Shown: positions 19,711 to 28,902, counted from the first letter of the stretch. The stretch: 64,000 bases of DNA from Altererythrobacter aquiaggeris (GCF_037154015.1 NZ_JBANRL010000001.1:2480001-2544000); one strand, 5' to 3'. Numbers and translations: made by a program. Notes: a model not told the origin generated them from the sequence alone.

Positions 19711-20930
19711 GTGACCGCGCTGCGCTGCGAAAATTCCGCGCGCTGCCATTCGCCGGATCGAATAACCTGCGACAGGCCGTCTGCCGCGTTCATGATATCC
19801 TCGAACGTCAGATAACTCGGCGCAAACCCGAGCCGCAGGATATCGGGGTCGCGAAAATCGCCAATGATGCCGCGAGCGATCAGGGCCTGACAAATCGGGT
19901 AAGCCTGTTCTAGCCGGTATGAGATCTGGCTGCCGCGAGACATGGGGTCAGGCGGGCTCGCCAGTTCAAGTTCGGGGAGCAAACGGTGCACGGCAGCGCG
20001 AAAGAATTCGCTCATATCCCGCGATTTTTTCCATAAGGCTCGCGCGCCGATTTCCGCCGCAATTTCAACCCCGACCTCCAGCGCTGCAAGCCCGATGATA
20101 TGCGGTGTGCCCGCCAGCAACCGGGCTGTGCCGGCAGCGGGAACATATCGATCATCGAACGCAAACGGCTCCTTGTGCCCCATCCAGCCGCTTAGCGGTT
20201 GCTGCAATTCGCGGTGATGACGCTCTGCGACATAGGCAAAAGCGGGCGCGCCCGGTCCGCCATTGAGGTATTTGTAGCCGCACCCGACCGCGAAATCTGC
20301 GCCGGCATTTGTAAGATCAACTTCGACCGCGCCTGCACTGTGCGAAAGGTCCCACAACACCAGCGCACCGGCAGCGTGAGCCGCCCTGGTCAGCTGCGCC
20401 ATATCATGCATTCGTCCGGTTTTGTAATGTACGTGCGTAAGCAGCAGCAGCGCGGTGTCATCATCAAGCGCTCCCTCCAGATCACCATGTGCAGCGGTTT
20501 TCTGTACTGCCAGTCCCTGCGCCTCAAGACCCTGTATCATATAGAGATCAGTGGGAAAATTACCCGGTTCTGAAAGTACGGTCTTGCGCCCCGGACGCAT
20601 GGCCAATGCCGCAGCAATCAGTTTGAACAGGTTCACCGACACGGAATCCGCGACAATAACCTCGCCGGCTGCGGCGCCGATAAGCGGAGCGATTTTGCCT
20701 CCGACCCGCTGCGGCGCGGTAATCCAGTCCGCATCGTTCCAACTGCGGATCAGCCCCTGCCCCCATTCCTTCCGGACGGTTTCTTCAATCCGGCCAGGCG
20801 CAGCGTTGGGCAAGGCGCCCAAAGAATTTCCGTCAAGATAGATAATCCCTTCGGGCAGCGAGAAAAGCTGGCGATATTTCGCCAGCGGATCGGCAGCGTC
20901 GAGTTTTCGGGCCATAGCGAGGTCAGTCAT
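19707..20930 (-). CDS. kynU: Kynureninase
   Basis: PLP enzyme that splits kynurenine into anthranilate and alanine. The 407-residue protein has the cofactor-lysine segment CGYKYLNGGPGAPAF and the substrate elements near SWNDADWITAP. It is the last gene of kynA-kynB-kynU; its start overlaps the kynB stop by four bases (ATGA), indicating translational coupling. Confidence 0.95.
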   Translation of the reverse strand: MTDLAMARKLDAADPLAKYRQLFSLPEGIIYLDGNSLGALPNAAPGRIEETVRKEWGQGLIRSWNDADWITAPQRVGGKIAPLIGAAAGEVIVADSVSVNLFKLIAAALAMRPGRKTVLSEPGNFPTDLYMIQGLEAQGLAVQKTAAHGDLEGALDDDTALLLLTHVHYKTGRMHDMAQLTRAAHAAGALVLWDLSHSAGAVEVDLTNAGADFAVGCGYKYLNGGPGAPAFAYVAERHHRELQQPLSGWMGHKEPFAFDDRYVPAAGTARLLAGTPHIIGLAALEVGVEIAAEIGARALWKKSRDMSEFFRAAVHRLLPELELASPPDPMSRGSQISYRLEQAYPICQALIARGIIGDFRDPDILRLGFAPSYLTFEDIMNAADGLSQVIRSGEWQRAEFSQRSAVT

Positions 20931-21553
20931 GGAAGCTCTCTCAATACAGCCCTGACCGGCGAAGCATCACCGCCTTCGATCGGCAGCGGCAGCGCGATCA
21001 GTTCGTAAATGCCGGCCTCCACATCATCGAGCACAAGGCCTTCAAGGACGCGGATATCCGCGCGCAAAACTGCATTATGGGCATCCATCGATTTGGAGTT
21101 TTGCGGATCAATCGAAGGGGTGTCGATACCGATCAGCGTGACACCATGCATCGCCAGCCAGCGGATGGCTTCGGGCGAAATGGCGGTAAAGTCTTCCTCC
21201 CATTGCGTATGCGGAAACCGTTCGTAAGTCCGCAGAAGTATCCGGGTGATGCCCAGAAGGTTGGGCAGGTCTGATTCCTGGATCAGGCCGACCGCCTTGC
21301 GCGCATCCACCACCAGACATTTGCCGAGATAAGGCGTCAGATCGACCGAAGCGATATCGGCACCGTCCTGCGAATAATGCAGCGGCGCATCAGCATGAGC
21401 GCCGGTATGCGTCGAAAGCGTCAGCCGCGACACATTGACCGGAGAGCCGTCCGCCATCTTCCAAGTTTGTTCCCCGCCAAAAGGCGTGTCGCCAGGCCAT
21501 ACCGGCACACCCGGGTGTAACCGCTGCGAAATATCCCAGATACGCTGTTTCAT
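20927..21553 (-). CDS. kynB: Kynurenine formamidase (cyclase family)
   Basis: Hydrolyses N-formylkynurenine to kynurenine. The 208-residue protein has the metal-binding motif HTGAHADAPLHY and the downstream GIDTPSIDP and HNAVLRADI segments of the bacterial KynB type. It overlaps kynA upstream and kynU downstream by four bases each. Confidence 0.94.
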   Translation of the reverse strand: MKQRIWDISQRLHPGVPVWPGDTPFGGEQTWKMADGSPVNVSRLTLSTHTGAHADAPLHYSQDGADIASVDLTPYLGKCLVVDARKAVGLIQESDLPNLLGITRILLRTYERFPHTQWEEDFTAISPEAIRWLAMHGVTLIGIDTPSIDPQNSKSMDAHNAVLRADIRVLEGLVLDDVEAGIYELIALPLPIEGGDASPVRAVLRELP

Positions 21554-22341
21554 ATGGCGGTGCGTACCGAAAGCAGTTCGGGGAAGAAGCCCTTTTTAAG
21601 TACGCTTTCGAGGTAACCCACGCCGGATGTGCCGCCGGTGCCGCGCTTGAAGCCGATAATCCGCTCCACAGTTTTCATATGGCCGAAGCGCCACCGCTGG
21701 AAATGATACTCGAGATCGACCAGCTTTTCAGCCAGCTCGTACAAATCCCAGTATTTCTGCGGATCACGGTAAATTACGGCCCATGCTGCCTCGACCTCGT
21801 CAGATGCTTCCCACGGGGCCGCACAGTCGCGGCCAAGAATGGCCTGCGGTATGTCGAAACCCCGGCGGGCCAGAAGCTGGATAGCCTCGTCATACAGACT
21901 GCGGCGGTGCATCTCGGCGCGGAGCATGTCGGCGACTTCAGGAGTTGCTTCATGCATCGTCACCATATCGGGATTGCGCCCGCCAAGCAGGAACTCCATC
22001 AACCGGTATTGCGATGACTGGAAACCGCTGGAAGTGCCCAGAAATGGCCGGACCAGCGAATAATCATGCGGTGTCATGGTGCTGAGGACTTCCCAGCTAT
22101 GAATGAGCTGGTTTTGCGCCCGCGCCACTCGGGCGAGCATCTTGAAGGCTGGCCTGACACTGTCGGCGATAATGGCTTCTCGCGCAGCATTCAATTCGTG
22201 CAAACACAGTTTCAGCCAAAGTTCGCTGGCCTGATGCACAATAATGAACAACATCTCGTCGTGCGCATCGGACGCGGGATGCTGCGCCGAAAGAACTTTC
22301 TCCAGAGCAAGGTATCCGGAATATGTGACATCTGTTGACAT
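21550..22341 (-). CDS. kynA: Tryptophan 2,3-dioxygenase
   Basis: Heme enzyme that opens the indole ring of tryptophan, giving N-formylkynurenine. The 263-residue protein shows the N-terminal YLALEKVLSAQHP and FIIVHQASELWLKLCLHEL, the substrate-pocket segment SGFQSSQYRLMEFLLG, and the C-terminal GTGGTSGVGYL loop. It is the first gene of the operon. I see no clear ribosome site ahead of the ATG and no dedicated regulator nearby. Confidence 0.95.
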   Translation of the reverse strand: MSTDVTYSGYLALEKVLSAQHPASDAHDEMLFIIVHQASELWLKLCLHELNAAREAIIADSVRPAFKMLARVARAQNQLIHSWEVLSTMTPHDYSLVRPFLGTSSGFQSSQYRLMEFLLGGRNPDMVTMHEATPEVADMLRAEMHRRSLYDEAIQLLARRGFDIPQAILGRDCAAPWEASDEVEAAWAVIYRDPQKYWDLYELAEKLVDLEYHFQRWRFGHMKTVERIIGFKRGTGGTSGVGYLESVLKKGFFPELLSVRTAI

Positions 22342-22374
22342 ATAATAGTCGCTATCATGCCTGCCAGTGTGTGG

Positions 22375-22791
22375 TCACCCTTCGATAACCCTTGTTTCGG
22401 GATGATGCTTGTCGAGATGCTTTCTGACGATCCGCAGATTGCGCGAGTTGGACCGGTAGAGAAAATCGAACGCATCGCCTGCAAGAGGGACAGCGCCAAG
22501 TAGCGAATCGACCCCGACATTCCCGGCCATCCGCCACAATTTCCATTTTGGGAGGCCGATATTCTTCGCTTCCCACACCAGATACATTCCCATTACAGCT
22601 GTCACTATATCGCCGACCACCGGGACTAGACCGACCAGCGAATCCAGGCCGACGGGAATTTTCGTTCCGGGTACATGAAAACTTCGTTCCAGCAATCGCT
22701 CCATTGTCTCGATCCGCTTGCGGACTGACTGGATATCATTGCCGACCGGCAGCTCGAAACCCATCGGACGGGGGCGGTCAGGTTGCTCCAT
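22375..22791 (-). CDS. DUF4112 membrane protein
   Basis: 138-residue protein of the DUF4112 family, function unknown. It has an N-terminal amphipathic helix (VRKRIETMERLLERSF), the family hallmark PVGLDSLVGLVPVVGDIV followed by a membrane segment, and a second LLGAVPLAGDAFDFLY repeat of the same pattern. It lies downstream of the substrate-binding lipoprotein gene, 18 bases away on the same strand. Confidence 0.87.
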   Translation of the reverse strand: MEQPDRPRPMGFELPVGNDIQSVRKRIETMERLLERSFHVPGTKIPVGLDSLVGLVPVVGDIVTAVMGMYLVWEAKNIGLPKWKLWRMAGNVGVDSLLGAVPLAGDAFDFLYRSNSRNLRIVRKHLDKHHPETRVIEG

Positions 22792-22809
22792 GAAATTCTC
22801 CCTACCCGC

Positions 22810-24285
22810 TTAAATGGGGCGATTTGCCAGTGGCGGCAAGGGGTGCAAACCCCATCTGTTATTGATAAAACCCGTGATATTTCCGCGCACAAGCGACCAT
22901 CTGATCGGCGCTCCGAAAGGGATATATATGTTCGAAGCATTCAGCACAGCTTCGGCCTCGCGCAGAATTGCATCGCGCCGGCCCGGATCGGCTTCCCTGA
23001 TCGTATCAAGCACCAGCGCATCGACTTCTGGCGAGCACAGGCCCAGGTTCAGGCTGCAATTGAACTGGTTCAGAAACCACCGCGGACTGGCAAACCGGGC
23101 CAGCCTGTCAACCAACACCAGATCTGCCTGATCTTCCTGCGTCACGAGCTCGCTGGTGATACCGGCAGCGGCAAGATCTTTTCTGATCTGGCTGAAAAGC
23201 AGTTCGCTTCCGGGCCCTGCGGGAAAGGCAATTTTCAGCCGCGGCGAATTGCCACCATTGGCGGCACGCCATCGCTCCACACGCTGCAAGGCAATCGCCT
23301 GCCGTTGCTCAATGGATAGATCCGGCCACCGTTCGGCGCCGGTATCGACTTCACCATCAAGATCGGGTGCGACCGCTCTGGTTGTGGCTACCCAGCCGCC
23401 GATGTTGAACGGCTCGAGCAGCGCAGTCCGGTCGATCGCAAGCGTTATCGCCTCGCGCTGGATCGCTTCTGACAGGAAGCCCTTGCTGCTTTTTATCCGC
23501 AGACCGAACAAACCCACTGCCGCGTCCAGCCTGACCGTGCCGCGGGATAGGGCGCCCGTATCGGCCAGAGAAAGCGAGGATATCCGGCCATTCAGGACAA
23601 TGTCTGCTGCGCCGCTATCGAATTGCGCGATGGCTTTGTCGGCCGACGCCGCAGTGACCCGGATTGGCTCGAAATATTCTTCCCAGTCGTCGCGCATGGG
23701 CAGGCCGCGCATATCGGGCGGCAACATGGTCAGTTCGGCGGCATCGCCTTTTCGCTCCAGCGCCATCGGCCCCACGCCCGACGCATTCCGGCGCAGCCCC
23801 AGTTCAGGCTGCGCCAGAAGCTGCAATAGCCCGGGAACCGGCCCTTCCAGCCGGATTTCGACTACACGCCCCGTCATCGCCCGCACTTCGGTAACCGGTG
23901 CTAGATCCAGCCCGAGTGATGTGCCGCGAAGGCCCGCGATGGCGCGGGTGAGGGCTGTTTTGACGGTCTCGCTGGTCAGCGCTGTCCCGCCTGCCCATTC
24001 ACCGTCGCGCAGCCTGAAAATATAGCTTTGCCCGTCATCTGTAACGATCCAGCGGTCTGCCAGCGCAGGTACGACTTCGCCCGACGCATCGAATGCGACC
24101 AGGCCTTCGGTGGTTGCGCCGCGTAACAATTGGGCTGGCGCCGAAAGCCGCAAGCCGGGATCGAACATCGATTCGGGATCGCCGATAATGACGGCATCGA
24201 CGATGCCGTCATCCCGCGCCCCGTCACAGCCCGGCAATGCGGCGAGAAGCGCCAAAATTCCAAGTGCTGAGAAAAAACGCGCCAT
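22810..24285 (-). CDS. Family 5 ABC-type substrate-binding lipoprotein
   Basis: 491-residue periplasmic binding protein of the peptide/nickel (SBP_bac_5) family. The N-terminus is a lipoprotein signal with lipobox ALPGC and Cys20 as the acylated residue. The family's core segments (ALADRWIVTDDGQSYIFRLRDG) follow. No permease or ATPase genes are adjacent, so it is an orphan in this window; ligand unknown. Confidence 0.88.
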   Translation of the reverse strand: MARFFSALGILALLAALPGCDGARDDGIVDAVIIGDPESMFDPGLRLSAPAQLLRGATTEGLVAFDASGEVVPALADRWIVTDDGQSYIFRLRDGEWAGGTALTSETVKTALTRAIAGLRGTSLGLDLAPVTEVRAMTGRVVEIRLEGPVPGLLQLLAQPELGLRRNASGVGPMALERKGDAAELTMLPPDMRGLPMRDDWEEYFEPIRVTAASADKAIAQFDSGAADIVLNGRISSLSLADTGALSRGTVRLDAAVGLFGLRIKSSKGFLSEAIQREAITLAIDRTALLEPFNIGGWVATTRAVAPDLDGEVDTGAERWPDLSIEQRQAIALQRVERWRAANGGNSPRLKIAFPAGPGSELLFSQIRKDLAAAGITSELVTQEDQADLVLVDRLARFASPRWFLNQFNCSLNLGLCSPEVDALVLDTIREADPGRRDAILREAEAVLNASNIYIPFGAPIRWSLVRGNITGFINNRWGLHPLPPLANRPI

Positions 24286-24332
24286 GGGCGCGACACTAGC
24301 ACATGCCGGCGCGGCAGGTCAGCGGCAATCGT

Positions 24333-24707
24333 TCAAATCTTGCGGAGGCTGTCCGCATTGTCAGGACCGCGCGCCAATTTAACCGGCCGGGAAGGATAAG
24401 CAGCCTTGCCCGCGGCATTTCCGCTCACAGGCTCGCGAGCCAATCCGGGGTCGATTTCGTCGGTGAACGCAATTCCGAACCGGTTGTCCTGGACCCATGC
24501 GACCGATCCTTCGACCGTCCCGACATTGCGCAGATCGACCAGCAGCTGGGCGCCGCGACTGACGGGGACGCTGCCTTCTGCCATCATGCCGCCCGGCGAG
24601 AGATTGCGAACTTTGACCCGGTAAGTGTCAGGCATCCCGTCAAACCGCACATCGGCAGCCAGAAACAGGCTGTCCCGCGGTATATGTCTTGTTTCGACGG
24701 CGCTCAT
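24333..24707 (-). CDS. PilZ-domain protein
   Basis: 124-residue single-domain protein likely to bind cyclic di-GMP. The N-terminal RHIPR matches the RxxxR motif and VRNLSPGGMMAEG the D/NxSxxG motif; a beta-rich body (VEGSVAWVQDNRFGIAFTD) follows. The ATG at 24707 follows GGAGCA; a longer frame to 24776 lacks a site. Output partner unknown. Confidence 0.86.
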   Translation of the reverse strand: MSAVETRHIPRDSLFLAADVRFDGMPDTYRVKVRNLSPGGMMAEGSVPVSRGAQLLVDLRNVGTVEGSVAWVQDNRFGIAFTDEIDPGLAREPVSGNAAGKAAYPSRPVKLARGPDNADSLRKI

Positions 24708-24820
24708 GATTGCTCCAGCATTCGCGTGATAAACCCGTGGTAACTGACCGGAATTCCGCGCAGCCCCGCTGGCCAAAGGCCATATCAGATCAAGCGCTAA
24801 AGAATGCTTAACCGGCGCTA

Positions 24821-25279
24821 TCAGTCGTCGCGGCTGCTTCTCTCGCGGCGCTCATGCGCTTCCTGTGCTTCCACTGTCATGGTTGCAACCGGACGAGCGA
24901 TCAGTCGCTTCAGCCCAATGGGATCACCGGTGACTTCGCAATAGCCATATTCGCCTTCGTCAATCCTGCGCAGCGCGGCATTTATCTTTGTGACCAGCTT
25001 GCGCTGCCTGTCACGCGTACGCAGTTCGATACCCCATTCCGTTTCGCTGGAAGCGCGATCATTCAGATCCGGTTCGCGGATCGGCGCATCCTGGAGCGAC
25101 TGGAGCGTCGCGTTGGCTGACGCCAGAATCGTGTCTTTCCAGGCAAGCAATAATTCGCGGAAATAATCACGCTGCTGCTCGCCCATATAATCCTCGTCAT
25201 CGCTCGGTACATAATCCGTATCTAGCGCGCTTTTCGCCTTGGCGAGGATATCTACGTCATCGGTCAACAAAGTGCCCAT
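24821..25279 (-). CDS. dksA: RNA polymerase-binding transcription factor DksA
   Basis: Secondary-channel regulator that works with ppGpp. The 152-residue protein has the coiled-coil tip DLNDRA (DxxDxA) and the C-terminal zinc-finger fold region, but only one cysteine (YGYCEVTGDPIGL); the other three zinc ligands are Thr, Thr and Ala positions, as in many alphaproteobacterial DksA proteins. I chose the ATG at 25279 (MGTLLTDD) over a GTG four codons upstream, which would sit on top of the ribosome site AAAGGA. Confidence 0.93.
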   Translation of the reverse strand: MGTLLTDDVDILAKAKSALDTDYVPSDDEDYMGEQQRDYFRELLLAWKDTILASANATLQSLQDAPIREPDLNDRASSETEWGIELRTRDRQRKLVTKINAALRRIDEGEYGYCEVTGDPIGLKRLIARPVATMTVEAQEAHERRERSSRDD

Positions 25280-25588
25280 CGGTGCAATCACATCCTTTAG
25301 TCTTCCCGTGTGGCCGGACGATCTTTGCCGCCTCGATCCGTCACTGGCTTTTGCGGTCCTGCGTATGGCGCGGGCCTATAGAACGCAGACAATTCAGGCA
25401 CAAGCGGCAATAGTCTGATATGTTAACCGTCGAGAAATTTAACCCGGTGAAAGCCTGGTTTTGTGCGGGTTTCGGCCCTCTTTCGCCATAAAGCAGAAAC
25501 AATGTTAACCATTTATTGACCATAATGGCGCGAATGTTGTTTCCTGACAGCGGCCCGGGAGGATCGCTGAAAACAGGGGGAAAGATAA
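25280..25588. other. Divergent promoter region between dksA and the Sel1 gene
   Basis: 309 bases with no gene. It contains an AT-richer stretch around 25415-25515, a GTTAACC at about 25420 and a TTAACCAT at 25505-25512, and a strong ribosome site (CAGGGGGAAAG) just before 25589. Both flanking genes should be driven from here. Confidence 0.6.
25505..25512 (+). promoter_or_regulatory. TTAACCAT motif, possible CtrA site
   Basis: Perfect match to the TTAACCAT form reported for a subset of Caulobacter CtrA targets, 77 bases upstream of the Sel1-repeat gene. CtrA itself is encoded in this window. An 8-base match alone occurs by chance, so this is tentative. Confidence 0.3.
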
Positions 25589-25918
25589 ATGCAACTCGTC
25601 AAAATCATTACGCAAGATGCGGCACTAGCCGGCACGGCCGGCACCGATATGTTGGTCGCACGGTGCCTTGCTGCAGCAGCGCAGGGCGATAGCGGAGCTT
25701 ACTATGATTTGGGGGTCGCATTTTCCACCGGCAGTCACGGGGCAGAATGTGATCTGATCGAAGCGCATAAATGGTTTAATCTGGCCGCATCGAAGGGTCA
25801 CGAAGAAGCGACCTGGTGCCGCGCGGATATTTCCGACGAGATGACAGCGCGCGAAATTGCCGAAGCGCAGCGCAGGGCCCGCGAATGGCTTGCTTCCGTT
25901 GCGCGGAAGGTCGCCTGA
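25589..25918 (+). CDS. Small Sel1-repeat protein
   Basis: 109-residue protein with one or two Sel1-like (TPR-related) repeats: AAAQGDSGAYYDLGVAFSTG and then EAHKWFNLAASKGHEEA, which matches the Sel1 consensus closely. A helical, Arg/Ala-rich tail (REIAEAQRRAREWL) follows. No signal peptide. Such proteins scaffold protein interactions; the partner is unknown. Its TGA abuts the TGA of the convergent gene, making TGATCA. Confidence 0.85.
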   Translation: MQLVKIITQDAALAGTAGTDMLVARCLAAAAQGDSGAYYDLGVAFSTGSHGAECDLIEAHKWFNLAASKGHEEATWCRADISDEMTAREIAEAQRRAREWLASVARKVA

Positions 25919-27070
25919 TCAACTCTTTTTAAAAGGTGTATGGTCGCCAAGCCGAAACGCATGGTCAGCCACGCCTTCGCGTTCGCTGACCAGAAAGTCG
26001 GCGACCGCTGACCGAAAGCCGGTATCGGCGATGTAATGGGCGGACCATGTTTGGACGGGTTCGTATCCCCTGGCGAGTTTGTGGCCACCTTGGGCGCCCG
26101 CCTCGACCCGGCTCAGGCCCAGTTCGATAGCGGCATCGATTGCCTGATAGTAACATAGTTCAAAATGCAGATACGGTTTATCCAGACTGCATCCCCAATA
26201 CCTGCCATAAAGTGTGTCGGCGCCGATAAAATTGAGCGCGCCTGCTATCGGCACGCCCCTATCGCTGGCCAGTATCAGCATCAACCGGTCGCCCATCTTG
26301 CGGGAAAACAGGTCGAATGCGTCGCGCGTCAAATAGGGGATGCCCCATTTTCGCGCGCCGGTATCCTGGTAAAAGTCCCAGAACGCTTCCCAATGTTCGG
26401 GCAAGATCAGGTCGCCTGTCAGGCGTTCGATTGAAATGCCGTGCTGCGCCGCCGCGCGTTCTTTACGAACGGCCTTGCGTTTACGCGATGACATGGCAGC
26501 CAGAAACGCCTCAAAATCCCCGTAGCCGCGATTGGTCCAGTGAAACTGGATGTCACTGCGGGCAAGCCAGCCTGCCTGCTCGAACAGTTCGAGTTGCGCC
26601 GGCTCGATAAAGGTCGCGTGAGCAGACGAGAACCCGTGCTGGAGACACAATTGCTCGGCCGCCTTCAAAAGCGGAACAGCGTATTTTTCGTCGGAAAGCA
26701 GAATGCGAGGGCCGGTTGCCGGAGTGAACGGTGCAGAAATCTGAAGCTTGGGGTAATAGCTCCCTCCGGCCCTTTCCCAGGCATCAGCCCAGCTATGATC
26801 GAAAACATATTCGCCCTGGCTGTGGCTCTTGACATAGGCGGGTAGCGCAGCAGCCAGCTTGCCGCCGGGCCCTTCGATTACAATCGGTGCAGGGCTCCAC
26901 CCCGTCCCCGGCCCGACGCTGCCGGATTCCTCAAGTGCAGTCAGAAACGCGTGTGACATGAACGGATTGGCACCGCCGCAAAGAGCATCCCATTCGGCTT
27001 GCGGCAAATCGCCAACCGCCGGCGCCAATTTGGCAGTAAAGATACTGTCCGTTGCGGAATTTGCGCTCAC
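25919..27070 (-). CDS. FemAB/GNAT-fold protein (DUF482, peptidogalycan biosynthesis-like)
   Basis: 383-residue protein of the DUF482 family, annotated elsewhere as GNAT or FemAB-like acyltransferase; reaction unknown. Recognised from NPFMSHAFLTALEESG near the N-terminus, DHSWADAWERAGGSYYPKLQ, and the C-terminal ARGYEPVQTWSAHYI. GTG start at 27070 overlaps the stop of the GDPD gene by four bases (GTGA). It is the last gene of a five-gene operon. Confidence 0.85.
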   Translation of the reverse strand: MSANSATDSIFTAKLAPAVGDLPQAEWDALCGGANPFMSHAFLTALEESGSVGPGTGWSPAPIVIEGPGGKLAAALPAYVKSHSQGEYVFDHSWADAWERAGGSYYPKLQISAPFTPATGPRILLSDEKYAVPLLKAAEQLCLQHGFSSAHATFIEPAQLELFEQAGWLARSDIQFHWTNRGYGDFEAFLAAMSSRKRKAVRKERAAAQHGISIERLTGDLILPEHWEAFWDFYQDTGARKWGIPYLTRDAFDLFSRKMGDRLMLILASDRGVPIAGALNFIGADTLYGRYWGCSLDKPYLHFELCYYQAIDAAIELGLSRVEAGAQGGHKLARGYEPVQTWSAHYIADTGFRSAVADFLVSEREGVADHAFRLGDHTPFKKS

Positions 27071-27822
27071 GCGGCACCATCCCCCTCGGCAATCGGAGCA
27101 TCGGCATGGTCCCGTGCGCGGCGGACGTGTTCAGCTGTTCGCACCGTCCAAGTTACGACCGGATAGCCGGCGTTGCGCTTTGCTGCAGCGAACGGGCTTG
27201 GCAGATCGCGAATATCATAAGCCAGAAATTGCGGTGCCGCGTGGCGAAACGCAAGTTCGCGCTTGATCCGCGCAGCAAGCGATTTGCCATGCTCTTCCGT
27301 GACCACCAATCCGCGCAGCGTGAGCGGTGAATGTTTGGCAAACCAGCGCGGGATGCGCGGGTCGAAGCTCATGATGGCATGAAGCCCGCGATATCCTTCG
27401 AGCGCGTGCCGGACAGGCAAGCATAGCGGACTGACCTTCATATCCGACTTCGATTTTATTTCGATGAGCAAGGGAACGCGGCCCGCCACTTGATCGAGCG
27501 TCTTGCGAAGGGTCGGTATCGTATCGTCACCGCCGGATAAACCAATGGCGGCCAGCTGGATTGATGTTCTTGCGGCCACCGGTCCGCTCTCGCGGGTAAG
27601 CCGGTCCAGTTCCCAATCGTGGAAGACAACGGCGCGGCCATCGCTACTGCGCTGGATATCGCATTCAATGCCCATGCCCCGCTCGATGGCGGCATCGAAT
27701 GCCGCAGGCGAGTTCTCGGGAATCCCGGATGAATGCAGACCACGGTGGGCAAATTTCCATTCGCGCATCCAGCCAGGATCTGTGCCTGTATCAGCCAATG
27801 GAAATCCGGATTTACCCGGCAC
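27067..27822 (-). CDS. Glycerophosphodiester phosphodiesterase
   Basis: Hydrolyses glycerophosphodiesters to glycerol 3-phosphate and an alcohol. The GDPD barrel is marked by AHRGLH with a following PENS, IECDIQ, the HDWELDRLT catalytic His/Asp loop and LLIEIKS. No signal peptide, so probably cytoplasmic. I chose GTG at 27822; TTG at 27831 is also in frame. Either start overlaps the end of the ridA-like gene, consistent with translational coupling. Confidence 0.88.
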   Translation of the reverse strand: MPGKSGFPLADTGTDPGWMREWKFAHRGLHSSGIPENSPAAFDAAIERGMGIECDIQRSSDGRAVVFHDWELDRLTRESGPVAARTSIQLAAIGLSGGDDTIPTLRKTLDQVAGRVPLLIEIKSKSDMKVSPLCLPVRHALEGYRGLHAIMSFDPRIPRWFAKHSPLTLRGLVVTEEHGKSLAARIKRELAFRHAAPQFLAYDIRDLPSPFAAAKRNAGYPVVTWTVRTAEHVRRARDHADAPIAEGDGAA

Positions 27823-28273
27823 TGACAGCAATTATTGCATCGACTTCGACTGCCGCGCCCAGCGGCAGAGCCGGCACGCCGACCGCAGCGCGGGCATGGC
27901 GCCCGGCGTCACCAAACACCTCGAACATCAGATCGGATGCGCCATTGATGACTTTGGGCTGGTCGGTAAAATCGGGCACACAATTGACAAATCCGCCCAG
28001 CTTTATCACCCGCTCCACCCGGTCAAGCGAGCCCAACACTGCCTTGGCCTGTGCCAGGATCATCAATCCGCAAGCGCGCGCGGCATCGATGCCGTGTTCG
28101 AGGCTGGTGTCATCTCCCAACTTGCCGGTTATCAGATTTCCGCCGACAAACGGCAACTGCCCGGAGACATATAGGACGCCTGAATGCTCTACCGCAGCGA
28201 CATAGCTTGCGACGGGCGCTGCCGGTTGCGGCAAAACGATACCTAAACTGGCCAGCTTTTCTTCAATCGTCAT
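27812..28273 (-). CDS. RidA/YjgF family protein
   Basis: 153-residue RidA-family protein; some members deaminate reactive enamine/imine intermediates, others have unknown roles. It begins MTIEEKLASLGI and shows VLYVSGQLPF, ARACGLMILAQAKA and the C-terminal LPLGAAVEVDAIIAV. The RidA active-site Arg is not clearly in place, so it may belong to the catalytically undefined subfamilies. Its ATG overlaps the stop of the HAD gene by one base (TAATG). Confidence 0.88.
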   Translation of the reverse strand: MTIEEKLASLGIVLPQPAAPVASYVAAVEHSGVLYVSGQLPFVGGNLITGKLGDDTSLEHGIDAARACGLMILAQAKAVLGSLDRVERVIKLGGFVNCVPDFTDQPKVINGASDLMFEVFGDAGRHARAAVGVPALPLGAAVEVDAIIAVSAG

Positions 28274-28902
28274 TACGCATCCTCTTGGTGTAATTTGTCC
28301 AGCAACCATGGCAGAGCTTCGTCCCAGCGATCAATCCTGGCATCCGCATCGCCCGCTTCATGAGCGCAGGGTATATGCGCGGCCAGCGATGGTTCGCCAA
28401 CAAAGTGCAATCGGCCCACTTGCGGGGTTTCCTTCGCAGCCGAAGCGTGATGCTGCGCCAGATCATCGACAAAAACAGCCCGGTTGGGGGAGTATTCTTC
28501 GATAATGGCGCGGATTGCCAGACCCTTGGGGCCCTGGTTGGTGAAAACCGGGACATGAATTCCGTGTCCGGCAAGCTGTGCCGAACGTTGATCGCGGCGA
28601 TGATCGAGCAGATTGGTCAGAACCACCACGTCAGCGTTCTCGCCGATGACCGACAATGCGCCCGACGCTCCCGGTATTTCGGTTTGGCGATCCATTTCGG
28701 TGTCGAAAAACCGGTTTAGCAGCCGCCAGATCTCTGCCTGTTCGACAGGTTTGTCATTATCCTTGCAGCGCAGAGCGTTTGCAAAATCGCCCCCGTCCAT
28801 CTTGAAGGTCACATCCTGTTCTTCATCAAGCCACGTCTTGAAATGGCTGACCATGTGCAGCAGCACTTCATCGCAGTCGGTAATCAATAACGGGCGGGTC
28901 AT
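28273..28902 (-). CDS. HAD-superfamily hydrolase
   Basis: 209-residue protein with a HAD fold. The N-terminal motif I reads LLITDCDEVLLHM (DxDxV; the first Asp is the nucleophile), motif II is VVLTNLLDH, and motif III/IV is AVFVDDLAQHH. Start at 28902 overlaps the DUF3572 stop by four bases. Substrate unknown; placement before a RidA protein suggests metabolite repair (inference). Confidence 0.85.
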   Translation of the reverse strand: MTRPLLITDCDEVLLHMVSHFKTWLDEEQDVTFKMDGGDFANALRCKDNDKPVEQAEIWRLLNRFFDTEMDRQTEIPGASGALSVIGENADVVVLTNLLDHRRDQRSAQLAGHGIHVPVFTNQGPKGLAIRAIIEEYSPNRAVFVDDLAQHHASAAKETPQVGRLHFVGEPSLAAHIPCAHEAGDADARIDRWDEALPWLLDKLHQEDA

